Positions 28,010-43,000 of a stretch of 64,000 nucleotides of DNA are shown here, in pieces (position 1 is the first letter of the stretch; each line of letters starts with the position of its first letter). Under the pieces are notes generated by a model that did no database searches, was not told the DNA's origin, and saw nothing but the letters and a program-made list of their open reading frames with translations. The position numbers were made by a program, and so were the translations under genes. The stretch is taken from assembly GCA_024529925.1 (NCBI GenBank), contig JAFEUB010000771.1, positions 186,001 through 250,000 on the forward strand. The letters are read 5' to 3'. The DNA comes from Ophthalmolycus amberensis (lineage: Eukaryota > Chordata > Actinopteri > Perciformes > Zoarcidae).

Positions 28010-31000
28010 GCAAACGGGTAGAATGTCAAATTAGATTCCTTCAAAGTATAAGCTAATGATTTGGATTCCATTATTATTATCGAAGCTGCAGCCTCAGTGT
28101 GTGACAGACAACCTCTTCCTTAAAGCCGTTCAGTGACAGGAACGGTCGGGGCGCTCAGGGCAGGGAGAGAAAAGAAGACGAGACAAAGAGAATAAGTGAA
28201 GGTAAAAAAAATAATCGTGCTTTAACACATTCTCATTTTTAAATCTGCCAGTTAACCATTCCTGTGTTAACCTTTTTTTTTTTCTTCCTGTGGCCTTGTT
28301 CCCTTCCATCCATGACGTTTAAGTGCCTTGATTTTCTTCCCATCTCTCACATTCTCAGTCTGCACTACTTCCCTTCTGGTAATGTTATGCCCTATGGGCT
28401 TCCTCAACTCCAACACATAATTAGAAATTTTCATCAGAAACGACATTGGTCTTGAAGCTACCCGTAAGTGGCTTCCAATTTAACATGAGGGATGAGGGAG
28501 ACTAGTCGGGGATAAACCGAATTAATTAGATGGAAAGTGTACGAGTGGCACACACCACCTCCATTCACTCTACTTCTAGTTGAAAGCGTTGCATTATTCT
28601 GTGTCTTGACACTTCTTAAAATGGCACAAGGTTCAATTTATAGAGTTCTCACATGCTCCAACAGCATGTGACAGTTCCTGCGACTATGTGAGCATCACTA
28701 TCTCTCTCCCACAGCTAAAACAAGGGAACCATGACTGTAATCCATGAAGTCAAAGAAAGGCACAGCCTGAAACAGCTCTATTTACAATGAATGGAAGACT
28801 GGCTGTGGATTTATGTTTGACTAAACGCTTACATTCAAACGAGACGGACAAATGTCTGGTCACACAAAATCTTCTCTGGTTTTAAACAAGAGGCCATCAG
28901 CGTAATCTCTGTATGGCTGAACAAAGGCCGTTAACCTGTTAAGTGTTATGACTCCGTATAATGCTTGCCCGATGTCCATATGTGTGATTTCCTACACTTC
29001 TTGGAGATGCTTCGCGATGAATTCTGCTGTGGGTTGTACTGTATGTGCGGCTAGAGAAAGCATAAGCCATAGTAAGAGCACGCAAGTGAAATATGTCAAG
29101 GAAATGCCAGAGTCAGTGTTGTCGCAACATGATGGATTTGTTCCTGTGTTACTGCAAAACGTTGGATTTAAACAGTAAAGCTCTAACGCTTTGATTCTCA
29201 AAACCCGTGTTTACTGAACGATGTTCTGCTACCAAACTCTGTTGTGCTGCAGCTATGCTGATGTTACGTCATCTGTAGTTGCTTTTTTTTTTTTCTCTCC
29301 ATTTGTCTTCAAACAGTAGCCAGCTGCCCAAGTGAAAGAAGGATTGTCTGACTCGCATATCAATCAGCTTCCAGGCAAATTATTTCATGAAGAACCGGCT
29401 CAGAGATCCAAATAATACTGCAATGCAGACGATCTACTGTAGATCCCCTGTTCTCTCAAAACGTAAGTCACATAAAGCCATTTAAAATAAAGTGAAATAG
29501 TTAGTGTAGAGGAATCAGGGAGAGTCGTGCAGACTTTAACACAGAATATTCCACCTGAGGCCAAACTAAAGTATGCACGCACCGCCATGTGCCGTGTGTG
29601 TGCATGCACCGCCATGTGCCGTGTGTGTGCACGCACCGCCATGTGCCGTGTGTGTGCACGCACCGCCATGTGCCGTGTGTGTCCACTGCACCGCCATGTG
29701 CCGTGTGTGTCCACTGCACCGCCATGTGCCGTGTGTATCCACTGCACCGCCATGTGCCGTGTGTGTCCACTGCACCGCCATGTGCCGTGTGTATCCACTG
29801 CACCGCCATGTGCCGTGTGTGTCCACTGCACCGCCATGTGCCGTGTGTGTCCACTGCACCGCCATGTGCCGTGTGTATCCACTGCACCGCCATGTGCCGT
29901 GTGTGTCCACTGCACCGCCATGTGCCGTGTGTGTCCACTGCACCGCCATGTGCCGTGTGTATCCACTGCACCGCCATGTGCCGTGTGTGTCCACTGCACC
30001 GCCATGTGCCGTGTGTGTCCACTGCACCGCCATGTGCCGTGTGTATCCACTGCACCGCCATGTGCCGTGTGTATCCACTGCACCGCCATGTGCCGTGTGT
30101 GTATCCACTGCACCGCCATGTGCCGTGTGTGTATCCACTGCACCGCCATGTGCCGTGTGTGTATCCACTGCACCGCTATGTGCCGTGTATGTATCCACTG
30201 CACCTTCTCTCCGTGTCCCAGCTGTTCATTCTTGACGTCGCTCAGCGTTTTCCAGTTCGTCCTCGCTCCGCTGCCCGCTGACCACGTCTCAGTCAGGGAT
30301 TGGCTGTCGATGGCGTATCCTCCCTGGTCGTACCTATAGTGCGGATATTAAAAACACACAGAACATATTTGCAAATAAACGTACGCGCAAACAGTCTTGC
30401 ACACCATACACACATAAGTGTGACATATGACATGGATTATTAAGAGTGTAGGGAGACAAAGACAAAAGAAGAGGAGGGTTTGTTGAGTCAAATGAAAAAC
30501 ACAGCGCATGCTTGAGAACGCGATCCCTGGATACTGAGGTGATTAAAGTACACAAGACACCATCAATATCTGTCTGTGAACATGTCCCTCTTTGCGAAAA
30601 AGACAGTGTGTTTGTTCATGTGTATCAAGGTGCGTTACATTCACAACTCTGCTGTTAGATACTGCACTGTATCTGATTTTTCCTGTGAGGGAGATTCTGC
30701 ACTGTATCTGCTATTATCTCAAAGAAACCGCCTTCAGCAATGACAGAATTACTCCCTTACTCCCTCAACTGATTTACAGCCACTGCATCTGTAGCCCGCT
30801 ATCTCTTTTATCAGACACATGGCTGTCTATCGTGGACTAAATGCAGTCATACTTCAAATCAGCTCTTTACATTTACATAATTGTTTGTCCATAAACACCG
30901 TTTCTTTGCCGAGGCAAAGAGAAAAACAACGCTTGCCAGTCTCTCTTTGCGTACCCACTCCATCTATTCATTTTAATATTCCCTTTAAAATCTTAATGCA

Positions 31001-34000
31001 TCAGTGTGACCCCTGCTCTGTATTCTAGCCGAGCAGAGCAATCTAGTCAAGGAATCATCCAAATTCATCAGTTTCCTTCAATTATGCAAGCAGGCCCGGT
31101 CAAAGCAAAGCACCACATCGCATCGCCACAGGACCGAGAGAGTCAGGCGGACACTCTTTGTCTTGTGAAGTGCAGACCTGCATGTTAAAAAGGAGGGTTC
31201 CCCCTTAAATTACATTCACCGCTGTAAACTGGAGAGAGGACCAAACGGCAACTGAGATGAGGGGGAAAAGTCATTGATTAGAGAAGAATGGAAAGTGGAA
31301 CAAAAGGAAGGAGGGGCACTTGTTTTCTTTCTTTAATGTCAGGATGCGATGGTGTATTGACCAGAGACTAATAAGATCACGATTAAAGCTGGAGCAGTGG
31401 AGCCTGTCCCCCGCCCCCCCCTCCCCCTCCCCTCCAACACATACATACAACAGCAATAACTAATGCAACACACATAAAAATGGCTATTATTCATGGAGCA
31501 GCAAGCCAAATATTCATAAACCGAATATTAACGACTGAAGGTGTCAACAAATTAAAGCCCACAGGTGCCAACAAACCCAAACCTAGATTTACTGCATTTG
31601 CACGTTGAAGCTGTGGCTGTTTGATGCACTTTTCTGGCCAAGAATAGCTTTCAATGTAACAACCAAGCAGTCACATGCATACTGAAGCATTGATATGTGT
31701 ACACACACCCACCCCCCCCCCACACACACACACACACACCAAAAAAAGAAAAGGAAAAAACGCATTTATATTTCAGCGGTGGCCAGACTTGGGAACAGCC
31801 TTAATGAGTGAATGAGTCATCATTTTAAATCCCTCCACAGGAACTGCTAATAAGAATCCAGTTTGATGCGGCTCACCGTGTCCCATCTTTCTCTGCACGT
31901 TCAGCAGCAGTTCAGAGCTGGAATCCAGAAATATCTGTGTTCTGCTTTCCTGTTATTCCCTCCCTCCATCCATCCATCCATCCATCCATCCCGTCTACAT
32001 CCTGTCTCGAGTCCTGCTGGGACTGAGGAGGCACATGCCACCAGGCTCCTGACACTTTGCACTTTTTGTTCATCGGCGTGTGCATACGTGCGTGAATAAA
32101 CCCTGTGTTAAGTATTCCCTCTACTATATTTTACATAGAATCAGCATTACAGCAACGAGAGGATACAATCTCTCCATTTGTAGTGATTTGTCCTTCCGTT
32201 TACACATAATGTGTCAGGAGGTCCGTGCACACACTATACATACCAGCGTGAGCGAACAATTTTGTATATGTTTATGAGTGTGTGAGAGTGTGTTGGCGTA
32301 TGCGTGCACACCAGCGTGACTCACCAGGCCCGCAGACTAAACGCCTCCGGTAAGTCTGGGTTGACCATGACTGTTGAATTGAACGTAGCAGAGAGAGATC
32401 TGCCTCCAAAATCAGACAAGCGGGCTCCTTTGATGGCGACCACCGGCTGCCGAGAGCCGTCAAACTTCTCGGCCTGGAGAAGCAACAAAGTGTGTCAAAG
32501 ACGTAATTGAGGAGAGAAAGATGGAGAACAATAGGTGGAAAAAGCAGTTATTGTCTCTTTAATGTTCGGTCTGTTTCTGCAGTTTGCAGGGACCAGAAAG
32601 TAATACAGCGGGTAAAATAAGTAGTGAACAAGTCACCACTTTTCTCAGTAAATATATTTCCAACGGTGCTATTGACATGAAATGTTCACCAGATGTCGGT
32701 AACAACCCAAGTAATCCATACATACAAAGAAAACCAAAGAAATAAGTTCAGAAATTAAGTTGTGTAATAAAATGGAATGACACAGGGAAAAAGTATTGAA
32801 CACGCGTACTGAAATGTATTTAATACTTCGTACAAAAGCCTTTGTTGGTAATGACGGCTTCAAGACACCTCCTGGATGGAGAAACGAGTCGCATGCATTG
32901 CTCAGGTGTGGTTTTGGCCCATTCTTCCACTTCAAATCTTGAAGGTTCCGTGGGCCTCTTCTATGAACTCTGATCTTTAGTTCTTCCCACAGGTTTTCTA
33001 TTGGATTAAAGTCAGCTGATTCTAGCAGTTGTTACCGACATCTGGTGAAAATGTCACGTCAATAGCACCTTTAGAAATATATTCACTGAGAGAAACGGTG
33101 ACGTGTTCAATACGTATTTCACCCGCTGTACGTGGTATAGTTTGCTTTTATAATTGGACAACCTACAAGTTAATTTGAAAGTCGCTTCTGGATTTTGGCA
33201 AAGAGGAGGGATTAGCTCTCGCAGATTGAATGAGTTTAGAGAATAATAGCGCCATTTCGCGCAGTCGAGAGTTATTTAGCCTTCCGTCTCAAATCAGGGA
33301 CTCTGGTCCAAAACACTCCTGAAGGTCACGAGAATGATGTGACCGGTCCAAATTCAACAGCCCAGAGAACCCAATCGAAAGCCTCTGTATGCACGATCAC
33401 ACACACAGATGGATGGGCACCTTCATAAACACACGATTTATTACAGGATATCCCTGAATACAGAGTGAGTGAGAGAAAGATATTATTACATCCTCTCCCC
33501 ACACTGTGACCGCAACCACTTTGCCAGTTGTGTCCATTAGGTTGAGGACCCTCTTGGAGACTTCTCTGCTGTTCTTCATAGTGATACGGGATACATCGTC
33601 CGCACTCTTGCACACTCCAATCACATCTACGGGCAGAGAGAGAGAGTCATTTTACACCTCCATCTACAGATAGCTCATGAATACAGGCAGACAAATAGTC
33701 TTAAGAAAGATAAAGACGTTGCATTACGTGAGGAGAGCCTTTTGAAATGTCTCCATGTGGTGTTCAGTGTAAATAAATGCCTCCTGGATACATTCTACAT
33801 CGATGTGAAGTGGTATCACATAAGTAGTGAAGACCCCAAACACAGAAGAGTTGACACTCTTGTGATATTGCCGAGTCACAGTAGACCGACATAAATGTCA
33901 TAACCGGCTCGCTAACACCCAGGTCCACACTGCAAACCACAACAAACACTCAGTCATGTTTCCCGTCACGCTCAAGGCCGCAACACTTCATTCAGGATTA

Positions 34001-37000
34001 CGGCGCTGAAGAGCAGTCACTGCCGAGCTCTAAGAAGGTGTAGAGCCTGGCCTACCATGACTAATGTGAAAAACCTTAACCGAACAAGACAAATTCATTC
34101 ATAAAGTGCTTGTGTACTACGAACGGGCTCGTCACAAGGTTACTGAAATCAACGACAGTAAAAGATTAAATCAAGAATCTGTGCCGACAGGATTAATGCA
34201 TCTCATTGCTACGACATGAGTTAGATAGTCTGTGTGTACAATTATATTTCTACGATTGAACCTTTAGTCTATAAATGACAAATGGTCATGACTTTAAAAG
34301 AGTCTCCTTTTACATTTACAAAACAATTTCATCCATTTGAAACGCAGCCAAATGTAAGAAGCTGTAAGCAGCAGGGGTTTGTCATTTCACTTGATGAATA
34401 ACTTACAAGTTGCCCTCAGGAGTTTTCTTGTAGACAAACAAAGTTGTGTGAACTTTCAATGTTACTTTCCAACACACACTGTTTGGGACTTGACAAATGT
34501 GTTGAATGCATTTTCTTATTAATGAAACATTTGCAAAGCAATTTTTTAATATTGCATTGTTTCCGTCCATGTTTTCGAGTGTACAGTCGTGTTCCTCGTC
34601 TTTGTCGCCGGATTGCCGAGGTTCTTTGCCGCCATCCGCCGATCACTGAATAGTGTGAAACATGCGGCCGACATATGTATTGCATTGTGTGTGACCCACT
34701 CGAAAAACATTGCTCCATAGCACTACTGCTTGTCACAGATTCCACAGGGCTCAACAATGATCACAGTTGTGTTGGTTCATGTTCTGCCCATCATCTCATG
34801 GCGTCAGACCCATGCGTTGTAGAAAACGATTGGACGGAATTATAATAAAGTTTGCAAACCAGTCATTCTCTGAAAATCATCCTCCTGTCTGCTACTTCTG
34901 CTCACCTTTCTCTAAACTCTCCCCCCCTCCTCCTCAGTCTGCGCTCTCTCAGCCCCCCTTAATTCCATTATGATTGAGACGATGTCACCCACCTCTGAAC
35001 TCCATTATCACCAGAGGAACAGGCTGACAGTTCTCATTACCGTGTCATAATCCCCTATTTAACAAAGGAGCAGGAAGAGCGGCGGTGGAGAGAGAGAGAG
35101 AGAGTGAATGTAGAGACAGACGACACATGTAACGCTGCCCAACGCAAACACACTCCTCCGGGTAGAGGCCGTTATTTTAGGAAGGTGACAAAACGGACGT
35201 GTGATCACATGTGCAAACTGTGCTCATGGAAACTAGGGCAACGTGAATAAACGATCATTTATTCTGTGATCGGATAGCTCCTGGTTCAGATTAAAATGCG
35301 AGCCAAATTTAGAAAACCATGTTTGTATTTCTCAAACATAAGTCCTCACCCTCGAACTTGCATACGGACCAAGACCAGTTTCTTAAAATGACACCCTCTA
35401 CAGAAACGTCATCGTCATACCATATGCATCATGTCACTGAAAATATTGAGCAGAGTGCCAAAAGCACACGTTGAATCGCTAATTTCAACCCCAATCTGTA
35501 CTTGGACCATCCTAATTTACCCGTCACCGAGATAAGACATTCCCGTCAGGCACAGAGGGCAGACACTGCAACTAACCTTCACGAAAACAGTGGAATGAGC
35601 GTTATCCTCGTTTTATCTCTCCTCTTTACCATATGCCTGAATTAACCTTCCCTCTGACCCCGTCATAACGCAGTCTTTCAGGACACCTGGTACGTAACAG
35701 ACCGACACGTGCCTGTCCATTAACGGTGTTTTTTTAAATCTATAACTTGTAATTGCCTGCGTTGACGGAGCTCCTCTGAATGAATTGAGTTTAAAAAAGG
35801 ACATCACAATTAACTCCATAATATATACAACTAAAGCTTACTGCAAAGTTAATATTTTGTTATCATTAACATGTCGGCAAATAGATGGAGATCTTTTTAT
35901 TGGAGTAATTCGGCACAATCTTGTACAGTTCAGTAGTTGTGGGGAAACTCCAGGTCTGTATGCAGGTCGCTGTTGAGTATGTTCCTCTGTAGCATGCAAC
36001 AGCGTTGAATCCCCTACTGTAGGCTATAATTTTCTCTCATTCAATATCTCCATGACCGCCTTTCATATTAGTTAGTCACGGACCGCTTTGCTTTAGAAAG
36101 ACCTCGTTTAGCATTTCACTTCACCTCGAACCATTCCCTCTTTACTTCTGCGCCGCTCATCGGGAGCTGTACTAATTCATATTTCCCAACAGTTCTGGGT
36201 CCTCCAACACCACCACTGTCACTACTGAGCTTATCATGTGCTGATTTCCGAAAGCAGGACCTGAAGCCCCACAGTGCGAAATTATTATTTCTCTTTGGTC
36301 ACATTTTTGTGAATTAAATGGGTTTTTATTTCTTCTTTTTGCCCCAATTTCTGGGTTCAGGATTTATTTATCTTTTTCTCTATTATTGCAAGACAGAAAA
36401 CAAAACACTAACGGAACAAAAAGAGGACGACATCAGAATCAGCTTTATTGGCCATGTGTGCTTACGCATACATGGAATTTGTCTCCGGTTTCCACTCCGC
36501 TCTCAATGTACAAACACAAATTTACAATAAACAAGAAAAATATATGTAGGTATAAACCGCACGCACGCACGCAGTAAGTGGTGGTACTAGTGTAGTATAA
36601 CCTATTTATTGTTCATGAGAGCGATGGCCAGTGGAAAGAAGCTGTTCCTGTGTCTGGTGGTCTTGGTGTACAGAGCCCTGTAGCGCCTACCAGAGGGGAG
36701 TGTAAGAAATTTGAACATTGAACTAGTGTGTTTAGTAGATATAATAAAAGTGTTTAATAATTCATAATTAAGAATTCATAATTAGTCATAATCATAAGTG
36801 TATTGGGAATGCATCATTAAGATAAACAGTGTTTTAGGATTAGTAGCTAGAAGTAGAATTTGAGACATGAAGCTTTTGCCAAAGTTGCAGAAGTTTAACG
36901 TTTATACTGAAGGATTATCATAGAAGGGATTAAACCGTAACTGACAGTCATTTGAATGTGTTAGTGAGCTCAGGGACAGAAAGCCAGACAGGCGAATACA

Positions 37001-40000
37001 CTCCTGAAAGGTAGCCAATAGGAATTGGGATAAACGGAAGGGGAAGAGTTGCGAACGGCTATGAGGGCGGGAATAGAAGCGTTTTCTGCCTTTTTTTTTA
37101 GCGTGTGGTTGCCTGGGACGGCTGTGTCCTGGGACCAGAGGTAGTTTTTTCCAAAGTGGGTTAATATTGTAATATTTCATAGGAGTATGTACTCCAATGT
37201 TTAACTGTAATCGTACTTGCATCAGTGGGATTAAATCCTTTTAACTGTAAACCGGTTTTGGTAGTTATTATCACAGCGCGTCAACTGTAACAAGCAGCTG
37301 GACGCACGTGTGATCAGGCCTCCTCGACGTTGGGGTGAGATTCATCCTCAACAGGAGGAGTTGGAACAGCTTGTGTCCAGGGTGTGATGGTCTGCAGTGA
37401 TCTTTCCTGCACGTTTCCTGACTCTGGAGGTGTACAAGTCCAGGATGGAGGGCAGGCTGGAACCAATGATCCTCTCCGCAGACCTAACAATCCGTTGCAG
37501 TCTGTTTCTGTCCTGCTTGGTGGCCGATCCAAACCACACAGTGATGGAAGAACAGAGAACAGACTGGGTGATGGCTGAGTAGAAAATAATCAGCAGTTCC
37601 TGAGGCAGGTTGAACTTCCTGAGCTGGCGCAGAAAGTACAACCTCTGCTGGGCCTTTTTCCTGATGGAGTCGATGTTGGGAGCCCACTTCAGGCCCCGGA
37701 GATTGTGGATCCCAGAAACTTGAAGGTCTCCACAGCAGACAGTGTTGTTGAGTATGGTGAGGGGGGCAGTGATGGGGGGCTCCTCCTGAAGTCCACTGTC
37801 ATCTCCACAGTCTTGAGCTTGTTCAGCTCCAGGTTGTTCTGACCACACCAGAGGACCAGCCGTTCAGCCTCCCGTCTGTACGCAGACTCATCACCGTCCC
37901 TGATGAGGCCGATGACCGTTGTGTCGTCTGCGAACTTCAGGAGTTTGACCGTAGGGTCCTCTGAGGTGCAGTCGTTGGTGTAGAGGGAGAAGAGCAGTGG
38001 GGAGAGCACACATCCCTGGGGGGCGCCAGTGCTGATGGTCCGGGTGCTGGATGTGATTTTTCCCAGCCTCACCTGCTGCGTCCTATCAGTCAGGAAGTTT
38101 GTGATCCACTGACAGGTGGAGGCTGGCACAGTGAGCTGGGAGAGTTTGGATTTGAGTATTGCTGGGATGATGGTGTTGAACGCGGAGCTGAAGTCCACGA
38201 CCAGAACCCTTGCATATGTCCCTGGGGAGTCGAGGTGTTGCAGCATGTAATGCAGTCCCATGTTGACTGCATCATCCACCGACCTGTTTGCACGGTAGGC
38301 AAACTGCAGGGGATCCAGCAGGGGTCCTGTGATGTTCTTCAGATGGGTCAACACCAGTCTTTCAAAGGATTTCATGACCAGACGTCAGGGCGACGGGCCT
38401 GTAGTCATTTAATCCTGTGATGGAGGATTTCTTGGGGACCGGGATGATCGTGGAGCGTTTGAAGCAGGAGGGGACTTCACACAGCTCCAGTGATCGGTTG
38501 AAGATCTTTGTGAAGATGGGGGCCAGCTGGTCAGCACAGACTTTCAGGCAGGAGGGAGACACACCGTCTGGGCCTGGTGCCTTCCTGATCTTCTGTCTGT
38601 GAAAGAGCTGACTCACATCCTCTTCGCAGATCCTCAGTGCCGGTGGGGGGACGGTTGGGAGAGATGAGGAGGCAGGGGGTGTAGATGGTTGTTTGATGGG
38701 GCAGGTGGGGGGGTGAGGGTAGGCTTATCGAACCTGCAGGAGAAGGCATTCAGGTCGTCAGCCAGTTGGTGGTTGGCCTCAGTGGGGGGGGGGGGGGGGG
38801 GGGGGGGATGGTCTCCTGTAGTTGGCGAGTACTTCCAGGCCTCTCCAAACTGACGAGGAGTCATTGGCTGAAAACTTGTTCTTCAGCTTTTCAGTGTAGC
38901 TCCTCTTAGCTACCCTGATCTCCGTCGTCAATGTGTTTCTGGCCTGATTGTACAGGATCCTGTCCCCACTTCTGTAGGCCTCCTCCTTGGCCCGACGAAG
39001 CTGCCTGAGTTTTTCAGTAAACCAGGGTTTATTGTTGAATGTGCAGAAGGTTTTAGTCGGCACACACATGTCCTCACAAAAACTGATATACGATGTCAGT
39101 GTCAGTGAGCCCATCCAGGTCTGTAGCAGCAGCCTCAAAAACACTCCAATCAGTGCAGGCAAAGCAGGACTGTAACTCCAGCTTTGCCTCGTTGGTCCAT
39201 CTCTTCACAGTCTTCACCACAGGCTTTGCAGATTTTAATTTCTGCCTGTAGGTCGGGAGAAGATGGATCAAACAGTGATCAGAGAGTCCCAAAGCGGCAC
39301 GGGGTACTGAGCGATATGCGTCCTTTATTACAGTGTAGCAGTGGTCCAGTGTGTTTTTGTCCATGGTGCTACACTTAATGTTGTCTGTATTTAGGCAGTT
39401 CTTTGCTGAGGTTTGCTCTGTTGAAGTCCCCAAGAACAATGAGCAGGGAGTCTGGGTGTTTATGCTCCATGTAGGTGATCTGCTCAGCCAGGTGTTGGAG
39501 AGCCTCGCTCACACAGGCCTGAGGTGGGATGTAAACACCGACCAGGATGAATGAGGAAAACTCCCGCGGTGAATAAAAAGGTTTGCAGTCTATGAAAAGT
39601 GTTTCCAAGTGAGGGCTGCATGATTCCTTTGACACTGATATCAGTACACCAACCTTCATTAATGTAGAAGCAGATTCCGCCTCCCCTCGGTTTCCCCGAC
39701 AGCGCCGTTACGCGGTCCGCTCTGAGGAGTTGGAAGCCCGGCAGATGAAGTGCGCTGTCCGGGATGTGCTCACCGAGCCAGGTTTCAGTGAAGCACAGGG
39801 CGGCGGATCTGCTAAAGTCCTTTTTTGCTTTGTTGAGGAGCAGCAGCTCATCCATCTTGTTGGCCAGAGAGCGGACATTCGCCAGGTGAATTGACGGGAG
39901 CGCAGTTCTGAGTCCCCGTCGGCGCAGGTTAACGAGCGCGCCAGCTCGCTTCCCTCTTCGGCGTCTCCGATAGATTCCGAGTAGAGCCGCTGCTCCCCCG

Positions 40001-43000
40001 ACCAAAATGTCTGTAAAACTTCCTGGTTCGATGAAAACCGGCGAAACGGTTTGGCCAGTGGATAAACGGATGTTTAAAGGTTCCTCTCTGCTGAATGTGA
40101 TCAGAGAGGGAGAGCTGGAAACAGGACAAACACACAAAAACAGAAAAAGTACGAGAGAGCGAAGTACCGAGGCTGCCATCGTCGGCGGCGCCAAGTTAGT
40201 CTGAACAGCGCACACAGGCCAGTTGACAACATTTTGACAAAGGTGAGGATTTGTGTGTTTGTATGAGTGTGTCTGAACTATAGAACACCATCTAAGAAAG
40301 GAAATAAATGACCAAGTTGTTATATTTTTTTGATTGCTTGGTCCGGTTGTGTGTCGCACCCAGACCCTTATAGGAGGTGGCCCATTGTGAGCTTGATCCC
40401 TGGGGATGATTGGGCCCGTTTATTAGGAATTGAAGGAATAAGGCGACCCAGCCCTCCAGCTCCACAGGGAGCAGTCAGAGTACCCCCAATGGAGCTCCAG
40501 CAGCCAGGGACAGTGCGGGGCGCGATCGTCATTGAGAATTCATATTAAGGTGGCGGAGTTGTTTTAGAAAGAAAAAAAGAAAAAAGAAAAGTAAAAATTA
40601 GAAAGATGCGGGTGTGTGAAGGGGTGACTACGTAAAAAGAATACAAAAAGGAAGATTTAATATTCATGACAAAAATCAATAAAGGACAAAAATGTATAAA
40701 TAAATTGTATTTTCACTTGTGAATGAAACCAACAACTAACTAACGTGACAGTCAGCCTTACCTGCCATTTTTATGGGTGTAGATTTATGTAAATGCACAA
40801 ATCTCATACATGCCCTCATGAACATATCAGAATTAAACAAGCAACAATCTATAGAGCGATGCCAGCCCAAGGGAGTCTATTAAGTCGAGTAAGCTGTCGA
40901 GCAAAACATTATCGACAGCCTTTTTACTCTTCACACAGATACCAACACAAGCCGCTTCCTCACCTGACCGGACGACTGCGCTACTCGCTGGGCTGTTGAT
41001 GGTCTTTGCTAATGATTTTCAAAATCGATGTGAAATACATGGCATCCATTCAGGAGTGTGGTAAACATGTTCCTGTTACTTTCCACCAAAATCAATCTCT
41101 GAATGAATTTGTAGCAAAAAAAATTAAACACACGGTTGCTGGATCAGTTAATTTCCTAGTTTGGAGCGGGAGTGAGTCATGTCATCATCTGAGCCAACGC
41201 AGACTGTTGATTGGGTTTGACACATAGCTTTCTCAATCAGTTGATTATGAATGTTTGAGCCTTTGTTGCAAAGATGAGCATGTGAACAAAACAATTTAAA
41301 GCTTCACTGTTCTTACCCCAGCTGTCCTAAAGTGCTCACTCACTGTTACAGCTGAGATGGAATGACAGACGCCTTTTAGATCGCATCACTGGTCGTATTG
41401 GGCACCTATGTCACAATATATGCAAAAAACTAAAATGTCTTCCTGTAAAACAAAACTAAACACGACATATGCTTACATAAGCTTGTACCAACCACTCTCA
41501 ATCAATAATACGACATCCATTCAATCGATCTGCAATGTTTCGGGACAAGGCAGGCGAGTGTGGAGCCAGTCCTCTGTAGCTTCATATTGCTCGACATTCT
41601 AAGCCCGCACACTTTAGCGGTCCAATAAAATGCAAAAGGGTTGATTTTAAATCCCTCTTGTAACCGTACACCACTCAAATATTCTGTTTCACTGGGGGAA
41701 TACTCACAGTACATAAGCTGAAGATGCTCTAATTTCTGTTTTACTGAGACTTTAAATCATTCTTTCATTGGTAAATGGTAGACATGTGTCTCGTTGGTGA
41801 AGATTCTTCTCTTACCGATGATGGTGTCCTTGTCTCTGTTCCCCAGCTCAGCGATGGGCACAAAGTCACAGTGCAGAACGGGGATGTCTTGACTGTCATC
41901 ACATGGCACGATGGACGACTGAGCGTGGAGGGTCATCTCGTAGTCGTTCTTCAGCGTGGTGTACTGTTTGTTGGCTATCTTCAGGGTAGCCTTGGTGATG
42001 AAGTACACCTACGGGGAACGGGCGAGCAAGGTGAGTTAGACCCGATCGCACTAAGACCACTTTATAGATCCTGCAAAAAGGAAATTATTACCACAACAAA
42101 GCTTCTGTTCCACCAAAAGCTTTTAATACCAAAATGAAAAAAACCTTGAGGTCCAGCTAAGATGCAGTGTCATATCAGGCCCATCACTTCTCTAATTCAC
42201 CAGAAAATAAGTAGCAGCGAAGAGCAAGTCTGCTAACTAGCACAATTTATGCTCAATATGCGAGGCACACACACTTCCTCATTTGCTCTTCAAACTCTCC
42301 AATATCCCCTCTCACTGCTTCTCAGTTTGTCTCTATAGCTTACTCGTTCTGCTTTCCTTCCTCTCTCTCTCTGATTTACCCCACACAGAGATAGGAGCAT
42401 GAAACTAATGTGATAAGCATTCCGGCTGCTCAGAGCCAGTCACACCCACTCACTGTTCTGTCAATACTCGGATCACGAAGGGAAGACGGATTCATTCCTT
42501 TATTTATCTTCCGAGGGCAGAGGGCACAAATTGGATCTGGGGCCGTGTTGGGAGTCACTGCCAGTGGCTGATACCTGAGCCAGTGTGACTAGCAAAATGA
42601 TGGCCGGGGGTTAATTGAGTTATTAAGCTCTGTGGGCCAGACTGGGTTGAGCAAGAGCTTTAACATACAGGAACATGCAGAGGGCTTGTTCTCGGTGGTC
42701 AGACTGAGCGCAACCCAGTTTAGCACAAACAGTCTGTTGCATAAACAATAGCCTGAGCCGAGTGATAACTCAAAAATGTTGGCATCTCTCACCATCTGCA
42801 TACAGATATATATTTATACACACACACATCTGTATCTTGCATTTTACTTTGTCACTTTATTGATGGTGTTTCTATTTGTTTAACCCCTTAATATCTACCG
42901 AGTGCTTGACTTCACGTGGAAAAGCATTACCACAAGGTCCATTTGATGGCTGCACTATTTCCTCATAAGTATTAATAAGGTTTTATCAAATATGAATTGT

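Larger units (their letters stand above)
24056..29580. other. rpa1 intron 13, remainder
   Basis: AT-rich intronic DNA with A-runs (24126-24148, 25601-25632, 26099-26120) and microsatellites. No nested gene was recognised on either strand. Confidence 0.7.

Noticed and set aside
29581..30203. CRISPR-like array
   Set aside because: The units are directly adjacent with no unique spacers, and the DNA is vertebrate. It is a minisatellite.
29400..30339. Open frames of 186-270 codons on both strands
   Set aside because: They translate the 28-bp minisatellite in rpa1 intron 13. The same array is open in several frames on both strands.
37348..40359. A host gene with reverse-transcriptase-like exons
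   Set aside because: The order endonuclease then RT then 3' tail, many frameshifts and no splice sites show a decayed LINE, not a domesticated gene.
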